This document shows, piece after piece, positions 1 through 9,806 of a DNA stretch of 25,170 bases (positions are counted from its first letter, which is position 1; each line of letters starts with the position of its first letter). The notes under the pieces are model-generated. The model was not told the DNA's origin. It searched no databases and saw only the letters and a list, made by a program, of their open reading frames with translations. A program made the position numbers and the translations under genes. This DNA comes from Paludibacter sp. (GTDB lineage: Bacteria > Bacteroidota > Bacteroidia > Bacteroidales > Paludibacteraceae), in assembly GCA_030655595.1 (NCBI GenBank), contig JAUSNQ010000155.1, positions 1 through 25,170 of the forward strand, given 5' to 3'.

Positions 1-1
1 G

Positions 2-22
2 TTGGCTTTGAAAAGTATTTAA
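2..22 (+). CDS. ruvA: C-terminal end of probable RuvA (partial, cut by window edge)
   Basis: The first bases read Leu-Ala-Leu-Lys-Ser-Ile-stop in frame 2. Many Bacteroidota RuvA proteins end in a short helix of the type 'I-x-LALK-x-hydrophobic', and ruvA commonly lies directly upstream of sprA/sov (established for Porphyromonas gingivalis and Flavobacterium johnsoniae). The stop lies 33 bp before the sprA start codon, which fits co-transcription. Six residues cannot prove identity; the call rests mostly on synteny. RuvA is the Holliday-junction-binding subunit of the RuvAB branch-migration motor. Confidence 0.45.
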   Translation: MALKSI

Positions 23-55
23 CAGCCGATTCGCTTATCGTCATTTACACAAAGT

Positions 56-3000
56 ATGGTTTTTAATATAAAAACATTATTCTTTACCCTCTTTTTCCTT
101 ATAATCTTAGGTTCTGTATTTGGCATTCTGAATACAGTATCTGAAATGGAATCCTTATGGCAGGAACCCATTGCCATTACTAATAATTCAACCGAAGATT
201 TACCTGCACCACCTAATTTTGAAATAACTAAAACCACACACGACAATTTTCAGGAAATAAATCAACAATTGCCTTTGGATGCACCTTTACCCGATAATGT
301 CAAAACAACTGTTGAATATGATCTCCGTTCGGGAAACTACGTGATGCGTACCCGCGTAGGTGAAATGGAAATTGCGACCCCATTTACACTGACCGACAAA
401 GAGTATTATGATTACTCTGCTAAAAATGAATTGAATGCTTATTGGAAAGAACTGAATGCAAAAGCAGAAGTTGATAACGAAGAGAAGTTTTCGATTACCG
501 ACATCAAATTTGATATTGGGAAAGCTGATAAAGTTTTTGGACCGGGAGGTGTTCAAATCAAAACACAAGGATCGGCAGAATTGATTTTCGGTATCAAATC
601 CAACAAAACAGACAACCCCGCACTTACCGAACGGATGCGCAGTAACACCATGTTTGATTTTGATGAGAAGATTCAGATGAATGTTACAGGAACAGTGGGT
701 GACAAAGTGAATTTCAATATGAATTACAATACTGAATCGACTTTCGATTTCGACCAGAAATTGGTGAAACTGAATTATAAGGGCAACGAAGATGATATTA
801 TACGGAGTATTCAGGCAGGTAATGTGAGCATGCAACTGAATAGTTCGCTTATTTCGGGAAGCACAGCCCTGTTTGGTTTGCGAACCGATTTACAGTTCGG
901 CAAACTGAGCATTTCTGCAGTTGCTTCGCAGCAGGAATCAGAGACCAAGACAGTCAGCTCGAAAGGTGGTGCACAAACAACCAAGTTTGAAGTAAGCATC
1001 GATAATTATGATGAGAACAGGCATTTTTTCATCGGTCATCATTTCAGAAATAATTTTGAGATTGCCATGAGCCGTTTGCCTTTTATTTCATCCGGCATTA
1101 CCGTAAACAGAATTGAAGTCTGGATTACCAACAAACGGGCAAATTACAACGAAGCCCGCAACATTGTGGCTTTCATGGATTTGGGAGAACACCAGCGAAT
1201 TGACAATCCGTACTGGCAGCCAACCGGCACGAATCCAATCCCTTATAACGATGCTAACACCTTGTATCAGGAGGTGAAGGACTTAGCTAATGTTCGTGAC
1301 ATCAAACAAACCAATGCCGTTCTTGCAGGTAGTTTTTCAGGTTATGGTATCAACGGCGGTGAGGATTATGAAAAAATTGAAAGTGCCCGTCGGCTTGAAC
1401 CTTCAGAATATTCGTTCAATGCCACATTGGGTACGCTCTCGCTGAGAAATACGCTCAACCCCGACGAGGTAGTTGGTATAGCCTACGAATACACCCAAGG
1501 TGGAAATGTGTATCAAGTGGGTGAATTTTCTACGGATCAAGTACAAGCGCCCAATGCACTGATTGTCAAATTAATCAAAGGAACTGCACAATCGCCGCAG
1601 TTGGCTATCTGGGATTTGATGATGAAGAATGTATATTATTTGGGTGCCATGCAAATTCAACCGGATAAATTTGAATTAAATGTGGTTTATCGGAACGATT
1701 CTATTGGGACAACCCTGCGATATCTGACTGAAAGTGATATTAAAAATCAGCTTTTAATCCGGGTGATGAATTTAGACAGATTAGATTCTAAACAGGACAG
1801 CAACCCGGATGGAAAGTTTGACTACATTGAAGGTTTTACGGCATTTTCATCAACCGGTAGAATTATGTTCCCGGTTTTGGAGCCTTTTGGTTCGCATCTG
1901 AAAAAGATGATTGGCAATGATCAGCTGGCTGAAAAGTATATTTTTCAGGAGTTATACGACTCTACATTGGTTGTGGCGAGGGAGTTGAGTGAGAAAAACA
2001 AATTCATATTAGAGGGAGAATACAAAGCAAGCAGCGGATCAGAAATCAGATTGAATGCGATGAATGTGCCCAGAGGCTCGGTGACAGTTACTGCAGGTGG
2101 CGCAACACTCCGTGAAAATATGGATTACATTGTCGATTATACCATGGGTACGGTAAGCATTATCAACCAAGCGATTATCGAATCAGGCACACGGGTGGAT
2201 GTGAAATTAGAAAACCAGTCGATGTTCAGCATGCAACGCAAAACGATGTTGGGAACTCACATGGAATACCAATTCAGCAAAGATTTCAGTGTGGGTGGTA
2301 CCATCATGCGTCTTTCCGAGATGCCCTTAACCACCAAAGTCAATACCGGAAATGAACCCATTGCCAATACCATCTGGGGTTTAAACACCGCCTGGAGAGG
2401 TCAATCGCAATGGCTCACCAACATGCTTGATAAATTGCCTTTTGTTGATGCAACTGCTCCTTCAACTTTTGCTGTAAATGCTGAGTTCGCACAACTTTTA
2501 CCCGGACATCACCGTGTACTCGGGTCGGAAGGCTATGCTTATCTGGATGATTTTGAATCCACAAAAACAAGTTTCAGCATGCATTATCCGATTAATTGGG
2601 TTCTGTCAAGCACACCATCCAAATTCGCCGAATCTCAGCTAAGCAACCAAATTGAGTATGGTAACAACCGCGCTTTGTTGGCGTGGTATTATGTGGACCC
2701 TTTGCTAAACCAAAATGTTCCATCAACACCGGTTAATCTGAGAAACAACAAAGAATCTCAGTCGAATCACTATACCCGTACTGTTTTAATCCCTGAAATA
2801 TTTCCAAACCGCGAAACGCTTTCAACCCTCACCACCCGATTAACGGTGATGAACCTATCGTATTATCCTACAAAAAGAGGACCTTATAATTTAGATGTCG
2901 ATGGGATGGATGAACTCGGCAAATTAAGATTCCCAGAGCAACGATGGGGAGGCATCATGCGTAAGTTGGATGTTACCGATTTTGAAACATCAAACATTGA

Positions 3001-6000
3001 ATACATTGAATTCTGGATGATGGATCCTTTTATTTATAATGATGGTACTGATCAAGGTGGTGATTTGTATTTCAATTTGGGAGATATCAGTGAAGATATC
3101 CTGAAAGATGGCAAGAAATTCTTTGAACACGGTCTGCCAATCGACGATGACCCAACGAAAGTAGAACAAACGGTTTGGGGTGTAGTGCCTCGTTCCCAAT
3201 CCACAGTAACTGCTTTTGATAATACTGCAGGTGCACGCGAAAAACAAGATGTAGGGTTAAACGGACTTTCAACCGAGAAAGAACTTGCATTTCTGACTTA
3301 CAGGAATTATGTGGATGCTGTATTGGCAAAAGTCAACCTGGCTACCCGACAAAAAATGCAGGAAGATCCGTTTTCGCCAATCAATGATCCGGGTGGTGAT
3401 AATTATCGCTTCTATCGCAATCCAAATTACGATCGGGAAGAAGCAGATATTTTAACCCGCTATATGCGCTTTAACGGAACTGAAGGGAATTCTCCGGATG
3501 CGACAAATAGCAATGAAACCTACACAACCACTGCGACTTCCATTCCCGACAACGAAGATATCAACAACGACAACACCTTGAATGAATATGAAAGATATTT
3601 TCAGTATCGTGTGTCCATACGACCTAATCAAATGGTTGTTGGTACCAATTACATCACCGACAAAATCACTTCCAATGTGAAATTGGCAAACGACAATATT
3701 GAGCAGGTTACCTGGTATCAATTCAAAATTCCTTTGCGAGAATTTGACGATAAGGTGGGCAATATTCGCAATTTCAAATCGATTCGTTTTATTCGCATGT
3801 TCATGACCGATTTTGAACAAGAAAAACACCTGCGTTTTGCTTCACTCGATTTGGTAAGAGGTGAATGGAGAAATTACACCAAGGAATTGCACGAACGCGG
3901 AAAAACGCCTGTTTCTTCAGGAAAAATGGATGTACAAGCAGTTAATATTGAGGAGAATTCTGAAAAAACGCCTGTCAATTACATCCTACCTCCCGGTGTA
4001 TCCCGTGAGACTGACCCCGGACAGCCACAGGTGTTGCAACAAAATGAACAGTCGATGTTGCTGAAAGTGACCGATTTGGCTCCCGAAGATGCGAGAGCTG
4101 TTTATAAAAACACTTCTTACGACATGCGCCAGTATAAACGTTTGCAAATGTTTGTACATGCCGAACAATTTGTGAGCGATGAAACGAATTTAAGACATAA
4201 TGAATTAACCTGCTTCGTTCGATTGGGTTCCGACATGGTCAATAACTATTATGAGTATGAAGTTCCATTGACGCTTACCCCACATGGCATTTACAGTTCG
4301 AGTCGTGAAGCCGACAGAAATATCGTTTGGCATCCGGACAATATGATTGATTTTGCTTTTGATGCACTTACAAATGCCAAGTTGCAACGCAACAAAGCCA
4401 AAGGAGGATCTCAAAACATTTCCAATTTGATTCCATATACGATTTTTGATCCTAAAAGGCCGGCAAACAGAATTACGGTTGTAGGAAATCCGACCATTTC
4501 TGAAGTAGAGAATATCATGATTGGAGTCAGAAACAGAAGCAACAATATTAAATCGGGTGAAATTTGGGTGAATGAACTGCGCATGTCTGAATTCAATGAA
4601 GAAAGCGGCTGGGCAGCAATGGCCAACATGGCAATCGGTCTATCCGATTTGGGAAGCATCAACCTTGCAGGAAGGGCTGAGACTGCAGGTTATGGAAGTC
4701 TGGAAAGCAAAGTGATGGAAAGAAGAAATGACGATTTGTACCAAATGAACTTTTCTACTTCTTTGGAATTAGGCCGATTCCTGCCCAAGGAAGCCAAAGT
4801 TCAATTGCCAGCTTATTTCTCCTACTCGAATGAGACTTTGAGACCGAGATACAATCCTTTGGATCAGGATGTTGAATTGGAAGAATCGTTGAATATACTC
4901 GATACGCAATCAGAAAGAGATTCATTGCTGGTTATTGCTCAAACTGTTCAAACTTCAAGAAACTTTACCATTTCATCTGCAAAGGTCAATATTAAAAGCA
5001 AGAAACCCCGGTTTTACGATCCGGCCAATGTTTCATTCTCCTATTCATTTTCTGAAACCAACCAACACAGTGCTGAAGTTGAAGAAAATTTGATTAAACA
5101 GGAAAGAGGTTCAATCAATTACAGCCATGCCTTTGAGAGCAAACCCTTTGAACCATTTAAAAATACCAAAGCATTCGACAAACCTGCTTTTAAAATGCTC
5201 AAGGAATTAAACATCAATTATTTGCCTAACTCGATTAGTTTCAATACCAATATGAACAGGCAATACTCTCAGATTAAATTGAGGGATTTCAATTTTGAGA
5301 CAGGAGAATCTTCCGGAAGTGATGCACTCGATATTACTTTCAGCAAAGATTTCATGTGGAACCGACAATTCGATTTCAAATGGGATTTGACAAGAACCCT
5401 GAGATTCAGTCTGCAAACAGCCACCAACTCCAACATCGAAGAACCTTATTACACCCCGGAATTCGGTAAAGAATATTACGAGCAATGGCGGGATACGGTC
5501 TGGGCTAATATTAGAAAATTAGGTACTCCGTATGCTTATCAGCAGGTGTTTACGGCTTCATGGGGAGTGCCTGTCAATAAAATACCTTTGTTCGACTGGG
5601 TTACATCTGTCAACACATCTTATAACGCAAATTATAACTGGAATCGATCTGCCCGATTAAAAGACATGACTGATTTCGGCAATACAGCTACCAGCATGCG
5701 ATCGTGGCAACTCGACGGGCAGTTCAATTTTGAAACACTGTACAACAAATCTGCCTATTTAAAACAAGTAAATACACGATTTGCAAGTACGCAAAGAAGC
5801 AATCCGAACACCAAATTTCAGGCAAAAACTTACAATGAAGTAATCAACATCGTAAAAGGAGAAAAAGTAACCGTAAAACACCGGCTGGGCAGTCAGTCTT
5901 TTAATTTGAATGCAACGGACAAAACAGGGAAGAGCATCAAACTGAAATACAAGACCATCAATCCCTCTGATATTGAGATTTCAGGACTTTATGATGCTGA

Positions 6001-7498
6001 TAGCGTTTCTGTCACTTTGGTGACTTACGACCCGAACGTCCGATCTGCCTCCCGTGAGATTACAGATATTTCAACGCGCATCCTGATGATGGTACGGCGG
6101 GCATCGCTGACTTTCAGAGAAACCAACAGCATGGTGCTGCCAGGGTTCCTCCCGAATGCCGAATTTTTCGGTCAGCAAGCCCTTGATAATGGCATGTATG
6201 CACCCGGACTGGATTTTGCATTTGGACTGCACAACGACCAAACTATCGACAACGCAATCGATCAGGGTTGGCTTTTCATGAGTGATTCAATCATCAATCC
6301 GGCAAGTACTGCGCTGACTTCAGATTTTGATTTAAAAGCCAGTCTGGAACCCATTCCCGGTCTGAAAATCGAGCTTAACGCCAAAAGATACATTGCTTCG
6401 AACACCACCATTCAATATATGTTTGCGGGGATGCCTACGACTTTCAACGGGAGTTACAACATCACCCAGATTGCCTTGGCAACGGCTTTCAAACCCATTG
6501 GTACAGCAGAAAACAACTATGCTTCGGAAACTTTCAATCAATTTTTAGATAATCGCCAATTCTTTATGAATAGATTAAATGCGGAGTATATAGGTGCCCG
6601 ATACCCCACAACAGGATTTTTCAGAGAAAGCGCAGTTGCAGGCACCAATTATAATGATGATCCTGATAAAGGTTTGTTCAGTATCAATTCAAGCGAAGTC
6701 CTGATACCAGCATTTCTATCAGCCTATACCGGAAAAAGTCCTGAAACAATTGAAACTTCTCCTTTCTTATCATTGATAAAAATTCTGCCTAACTGGCGTG
6801 CAAGCTACGATGGACTTTCCAGGATCCCGTGGATAAAAGACAAATTCCGTTCTATCAGCATCACGCACGCTTATACTTGTCGCTATAACATCGGCTCATA
6901 CACGTCTTATTCGACCTGGGTTGCCATGGGAGAAGATGATAATGCACTCGGTTATATCCGTGATGTGCAGTCGAATAACCCTATCCCTTCATCACCTTAT
7001 GAAATATCTTCTGTTTCCCTGACAGAGCAATTCAGTCCGCTTATCGGTATAAATGCTGCGCTGAAAAACAGCATGACAGCTAAAGTAGAATATAAAAAAC
7101 AACGCAATCTGGCTCTCAATCTCTCCAGCACACAATTGATAGATGCGATGACCGACGAATTTGTTATCGGCTTGGGCTATGTGGTGAAAGACTTTGATGT
7201 CATCCTCAAACTGAAAAACAATTCCCAGTCGAGGATTAAGAACGATTTGAAAATCAATGCGGATTTATCATACAAAGACATCAAGTCCTTACTTCGCAAA
7301 ATTGATGAGGATTTGACACAGGCATCCAGCGGAAATAAACTGTTGACCCTTAAGATTATGGCCGATTATGTATTCAGCTCCAAAGTGAATATCCAGGTAT
7401 TCTACGATCGGCAGGTCAGCACCCCACTGATATCATCTTCTTTCCCCGTATCTTCAACAAACTTTGGCGTAAGTTTTAAATTTATGTTGACGAGATGA
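56..7498 (+). CDS. sprA: SprA/Sov, giant outer-membrane translocon protein of the type IX secretion system
   Basis: This 2480-residue protein matches the SprA/Sov family in length (about 2400-2500 aa in F. johnsoniae and P. gingivalis). Known role: SprA forms a very large single-chain beta barrel in the outer membrane through which folded T9SS cargo leaves the cell, with PorV and plug proteins as partners. Seen here: an N-terminal hydrophobic signal segment (residues 5-24), long stretches of alternating hydrophobic and polar residues typical of barrel strands, repeated 'NYxxNxF'-like and 'GEIWVNELRMSEF'-like segments known from SprA N-terminal-type domains, and a C-terminus of strands ending SFKFMLTR, as in outer-membrane barrels. 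The frame is open throughout with no frameshift. The ATG at 56 is the first start after the upstream stop and gives a clean signal peptide. No -7 box is visible in the 33-bp spacer, so transcription probably continues from upstream. Other T9SS genes (porK-N, porV, gldK-N) are not in the window. Confidence 0.95.
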   Translation: MVFNIKTLFFTLFFLIILGSVFGILNTVSEMESLWQEPIAITNNSTEDLPAPPNFEITKTTHDNFQEINQQLPLDAPLPDNVKTTVEYDLRSGNYVMRTRVGEMEIATPFTLTDKEYYDYSAKNELNAYWKELNAKAEVDNEEKFSITDIKFDIGKADKVFGPGGVQIKTQGSAELIFGIKSNKTDNPALTERMRSNTMFDFDEKIQMNVTGTVGDKVNFNMNYNTESTFDFDQKLVKLNYKGNEDDIIRSIQAGNVSMQLNSSLISGSTALFGLRTDLQFGKLSISAVASQQESETKTVSSKGGAQTTKFEVSIDNYDENRHFFIGHHFRNNFEIAMSRLPFISSGITVNRIEVWITNKRANYNEARNIVAFMDLGEHQRIDNPYWQPTGTNPIPYNDANTLYQEVKDLANVRDIKQTNAVLAGSFSGYGINGGEDYEKIESARRLEPSEYSFNATLGTLSLRNTLNPDEVVGIAYEYTQGGNVYQVGEFSTDQVQAPNALIVKLIKGTAQSPQLAIWDLMMKNVYYLGAMQIQPDKFELNVVYRNDSIGTTLRYLTESDIKNQLLIRVMNLDRLDSKQDSNPDGKFDYIEGFTAFSSTGRIMFPVLEPFGSHLKKMIGNDQLAEKYIFQELYDSTLVVARELSEKNKFILEGEYKASSGSEIRLNAMNVPRGSVTVTAGGATLRENMDYIVDYTMGTVSIINQAIIESGTRVDVKLENQSMFSMQRKTMLGTHMEYQFSKDFSVGGTIMRLSEMPLTTKVNTGNEPIANTIWGLNTAWRGQSQWLTNMLDKLPFVDATAPSTFAVNAEFAQLLPGHHRVLGSEGYAYLDDFESTKTSFSMHYPINWVLSSTPSKFAESQLSNQIEYGNNRALLAWYYVDPLLNQNVPSTPVNLRNNKESQSNHYTRTVLIPEIFPNRETLSTLTTRLTVMNLSYYPTKRGPYNLDVDGMDELGKLRFPEQRWGGIMRKLDVTDFETSNIEYIEFWMMDPFIYNDGTDQGGDLYFNLGDISEDILKDGKKFFEHGLPIDDDPTKVEQTVWGVVPRSQSTVTAFDNTAGAREKQDVGLNGLSTEKELAFLTYRNYVDAVLAKVNLATRQKMQEDPFSPINDPGGDNYRFYRNPNYDREEADILTRYMRFNGTEGNSPDATNSNETYTTTATSIPDNEDINNDNTLNEYERYFQYRVSIRPNQMVVGTNYITDKITSNVKLANDNIEQVTWYQFKIPLREFDDKVGNIRNFKSIRFIRMFMTDFEQEKHLRFASLDLVRGEWRNYTKELHERGKTPVSSGKMDVQAVNIEENSEKTPVNYILPPGVSRETDPGQPQVLQQNEQSMLLKVTDLAPEDARAVYKNTSYDMRQYKRLQMFVHAEQFVSDETNLRHNELTCFVRLGSDMVNNYYEYEVPLTLTPHGIYSSSREADRNIVWHPDNMIDFAFDALTNAKLQRNKAKGGSQNISNLIPYTIFDPKRPANRITVVGNPTISEVENIMIGVRNRSNNIKSGEIWVNELRMSEFNEESGWAAMANMAIGLSDLGSINLAGRAETAGYGSLESKVMERRNDDLYQMNFSTSLELGRFLPKEAKVQLPAYFSYSNETLRPRYNPLDQDVELEESLNILDTQSERDSLLVIAQTVQTSRNFTISSAKVNIKSKKPRFYDPANVSFSYSFSETNQHSAEVEENLIKQERGSINYSHAFESKPFEPFKNTKAFDKPAFKMLKELNINYLPNSISFNTNMNRQYSQIKLRDFNFETGESSGSDALDITFSKDFMWNRQFDFKWDLTRTLRFSLQTATNSNIEEPYYTPEFGKEYYEQWRDTVWANIRKLGTPYAYQQVFTASWGVPVNKIPLFDWVTSVNTSYNANYNWNRSARLKDMTDFGNTATSMRSWQLDGQFNFETLYNKSAYLKQVNTRFASTQRSNPNTKFQAKTYNEVINIVKGEKVTVKHRLGSQSFNLNATDKTGKSIKLKYKTINPSDIEISGLYDADSVSVTLVTYDPNVRSASREITDISTRILMMVRRASLTFRETNSMVLPGFLPNAEFFGQQALDNGMYAPGLDFAFGLHNDQTIDNAIDQGWLFMSDSIINPASTALTSDFDLKASLEPIPGLKIELNAKRYIASNTTIQYMFAGMPTTFNGSYNITQIALATAFKPIGTAENNYASETFNQFLDNRQFFMNRLNAEYIGARYPTTGFFRESAVAGTNYNDDPDKGLFSINSSEVLIPAFLSAYTGKSPETIETSPFLSLIKILPNWRASYDGLSRIPWIKDKFRSISITHAYTCRYNIGSYTSYSTWVAMGEDDNALGYIRDVQSNNPIPSSPYEISSVSLTEQFSPLIGINAALKNSMTAKVEYKKQRNLALNLSSTQLIDAMTDEFVIGLGYVVKDFDVILKLKNNSQSRIKNDLKINADLSYKDIKSLLRKIDEDLTQASSGNKLLTLKIMADYVFSSKVNIQVFYDRQVSTPLISSSFPVSSTNFGVSFKFMLTR

Positions 7499-7547
7499 TG
7501 CTGATGGGTTAAAAATTCTCATTATCCTGTTAAGAAATTTAAAATAC

Positions 7548-7575
7548 AAATGAACATTTATTCATATATTCATTT
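7548..7575. promoter_or_regulatory. imperfect dyad just upstream of the dsbD promoter
   Basis: AAATGAA (7548-7554) and TTCATTT (7569-7575) are perfect inverted 7-mers around an AT-rich centre. The dyad covers the -33 side of the TAGCTTTG box at 7583-7590, where a regulator could bind. In such AT-rich DNA this could be chance. Confidence 0.25.
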
Positions 7576-7582
7576 ATTTAAT

Positions 7583-7590
7583 TAGCTTTG
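7583..7590 (+). promoter_or_regulatory. sigma-ABfr-type -7 box (TAGCTTTG) before dsbD
   Basis: The octamer is an exact match to the Bacteroidota -7 consensus TAnnTTTG. Transcription would start about seven bases downstream, near 7597, leaving roughly 12 nt before the ATG at 7609. No good TTG/TTTG -33 element lies at the usual spacing. The box overlaps the alternative TTG start at 7588, which argues against that start being translated. Confidence 0.5.
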
Positions 7591-7608
7591 TCGAAAATTT
7601 TAAAGATT

Positions 7609-9621
7609 ATGGTAAAAAAGATTCACTTTCTGCTTTTCTTTGCCCTGATATCCAACCTCATAGTGGGGCAGATTTTCGAACCGGTCACCTGGACACATGA
7701 ACTGAAAATAACTGGTAAAACAACCGGAGAAATTATACATAAAGCCATTATTGAAGATAAATGGCATCTTTACGGCATGGTTATTCCCAAAAACGGACCG
7801 CGTCCAACAAAGATCGTATACGAAACCATTTCCAATGCCGAAAAATCAGGCGAAATCATTGCCAAATCAAAATTATTGGAAGTCTTTGATAAGAGTTTCA
7901 ACATGAATCTTTCCTGGTATGCCAACGAAGCCATTTTCATTCAGAAAATCACTTTCAAAGATGCATCAAAGATTAAGATAGAAGGATATGTGGAGTTCAT
8001 GGCTTGCGATGATGAACGCTGTCTGCCTCCGGTGCAGGACGAATTTTCTCTGGGAAATGCACAGGCCGGTCAATCTGCAGTTATACAAGACAAAAAGGAA
8101 TCTCCAAAAGCAGTTGAAATAACTTCCATACAAGCAGCCGATGCTGAAACAACCGACGTGACACAAATCGGAGAAGCGCCTGCAACAACACAAGAAACAA
8201 CGCTTACAGATTATTGGCGACCCGTAATTGACGAATTGCGTAGTTTTGGAAATCAAATGGGAAGCTCAGGAAGCACAGCCCTTTGGTTGATTTTCTTAGC
8301 AGGTTTAGCGGGTGGTTTTCTGGCATTATTTACTCCTTGTGTTTGGCCGATTATTCCCATGACAGTCAGTTTTTTCCTAAAAAGATCTGAAAATAAAGCC
8401 CACGGAAGACGAGATGCGGTACTGTATGGATTTTCCATCATATTCATTTACGTAGCATTGGGGATTTTAATTACATTGATTTTTGGTGCTAGTGCATTAA
8501 ACAGCATGTCAACAAATGCCGTTTTCAACTTACTCTTTTTTGCACTTTTAGTCGTATTTGCCATTTCATTTTTCGGCGCATTCGAAATTACGCTGCCAGC
8601 ATCGTGGTCGACAAAATTAGATGCCAAAGCTGATTCAACTGCCGGATTTCTGAGTATTTTATTCATGGCCTTCACCTTGGTTTTGGTTTCATTTTCCTGC
8701 ACAGGACCCATTATTGGTACCTTGTTGGTTGAAGTTGCCGGTTCAGGAACCATCCTCGCCCCTGCCATTGGTATGCTTGGATTTGCGGTTGCACTCGCCA
8801 TACCATTTACCTTTTTTGCATTCTTTCCTTCTTTACTAAAAACAATGCCCCGTTCGGGTGGATGGTTGAATAAAGTCAAAGTAGTGCTTGCATTTTTGGA
8901 ATTAGCACTTGCTCTGAAGTTTTTATCCGTTGCCGATTTAGCTTATGGATGGAGGATATTGGATCGCGAAGTATTCCTAGTCTTGTGGATCATCATTTTC
9001 ACCTTGCTGGGCTTCTATTTATTGGGGAAAATCAGATTTTCACATGACAGTGAAAGCAAACATACATCGGTATTGGGTACATTCTTAGCCATCATTTCAT
9101 TATCCTTTGCATTATACATGGTACCCGGTTTGTGGGGAGCACCGCTCAAAGCCATCAGTGCATTTACTCCACCATTGACCACGCAGGATTTTAACTTGTA
9201 TGACAATGAAGTACATGCCGAATTTTCAGACTATGAAGCCGGGATGAAATTTGCCGCCGAAAAAGGCAAACCTGTTGTGGTCGATTTTTCAGGTTATGGT
9301 TGCGTGAACTGCCGCAAAATGGAAGCTACCGTTTGGACACATCCGAAGGTAAAAGAACTTTTGGAAACAGAATATGTGCTGATTACTTTATTTGTAGATG
9401 ATAAAACACCGCTTGAACAACCATTTACCGTTGAAGAAAATGGCAAGACAAGAAACATCCGGAATGTTGGCGATAAATGGAGTTACCTGCAAAGAGTAAA
9501 ATTCGGTGCAAATGCACAACCTTATTACGTTATGCTTGATAACGCAGGACTACCTATCAACAGTCCATTTACCTTTGATGAAAACCCGGAGAATTTCATC
9601 CGGTGGTTAGAAATCAAATAA
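7609..9621 (+). CDS. dsbD: DsbD-type thiol-disulfide interchange protein
   Basis: A full three-part DsbD that moves electrons from cytoplasmic thioredoxin across the inner membrane to periplasmic disulfide reductases and cytochrome-c maturation factors. Seen (numbered from the ATG): signal peptide 1-20 ending in VGQ; periplasmic alpha domain with the cysteine pair C133 and C138 (MACDDERC); a Thr/Glu-rich linker about 160-200; a CcdA-like membrane domain about 222-510 with its two cysteines in FTPCVWP (C244) and SFSCTGP (C364); and a C-terminal thioredoxin-like domain with the CVNC active site (C565, C568). About 670 aa is normal for Bacteroidota DsbD. The open frame extends seven codons further to a TTG at 7588, but the ATG starts exactly at a good signal peptide and the TTG lies inside a -7 box. 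A long hairpin follows the stop. No dsbC or ccm gene is adjacent. Confidence 0.93.
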   Translation: MVKKIHFLLFFALISNLIVGQIFEPVTWTHELKITGKTTGEIIHKAIIEDKWHLYGMVIPKNGPRPTKIVYETISNAEKSGEIIAKSKLLEVFDKSFNMNLSWYANEAIFIQKITFKDASKIKIEGYVEFMACDDERCLPPVQDEFSLGNAQAGQSAVIQDKKESPKAVEITSIQAADAETTDVTQIGEAPATTQETTLTDYWRPVIDELRSFGNQMGSSGSTALWLIFLAGLAGGFLALFTPCVWPIIPMTVSFFLKRSENKAHGRRDAVLYGFSIIFIYVALGILITLIFGASALNSMSTNAVFNLLFFALLVVFAISFFGAFEITLPASWSTKLDAKADSTAGFLSILFMAFTLVLVSFSCTGPIIGTLLVEVAGSGTILAPAIGMLGFAVALAIPFTFFAFFPSLLKTMPRSGGWLNKVKVVLAFLELALALKFLSVADLAYGWRILDREVFLVLWIIIFTLLGFYLLGKIRFSHDSESKHTSVLGTFLAIISLSFALYMVPGLWGAPLKAISAFTPPLTTQDFNLYDNEVHAEFSDYEAGMKFAAEKGKPVVVDFSGYGCVNCRKMEATVWTHPKVKELLETEYVLITLFVDDKTPLEQPFTVEENGKTRNIRNVGDKWSYLQRVKFGANAQPYYVMLDNAGLPINSPFTFDENPENFIRWLEIK

Positions 9622-9652
9622 AAATCATAAACTCTGACAAAATTTCAGCATC

Positions 9653-9690
9653 ATACTGCCAAAACAAGTTAATATTTGTTTTGGCAGTAT
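9653..9690 (+). terminator. 15-bp perfect hairpin between dsbD and grpE
   Basis: Left arm 9653-9667 (ATACTGCCAAAACAA) pairs perfectly with 9676-9690 around an 8-nt loop. It sits 31 nt after the dsbD stop, so it probably ends or stabilises that transcript. The following bases (TCTTGTG) are a poor U-tract, so it is not a textbook intrinsic terminator. A protein-binding palindrome ahead of the grpE-dnaJ heat-shock pair is an alternative. Confidence 0.5.
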
Positions 9691-9806
9691 TCTTGTGAAC
9701 CGACAGCTTGGCATGTTTTGGCCCCATGAACGTCTCAGGACAATAGCAGGGGGAAATGCTGGAGAAAATAAAATTAGTTCAAAAATAAAAAGATTGATAT
9801 ATCGCA

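Noticed and set aside
287..835. 182-codon minus-strand ORF within sprA
   Set aside because: Antisense shadow of a well-supported SprA frame; Cys/His/Phe-rich composition with no domain pattern.
7588..7608. TTG start for dsbD seven codons upstream of the ATG
   Set aside because: Overlaps a perfect -7 box and would place extra residues before a complete signal peptide.
8448..8879. 143-codon minus-strand ORF inside dsbD
   Set aside because: Shadow of the DsbD membrane domain; the residue pattern is just the complement of hydrophobic codons.
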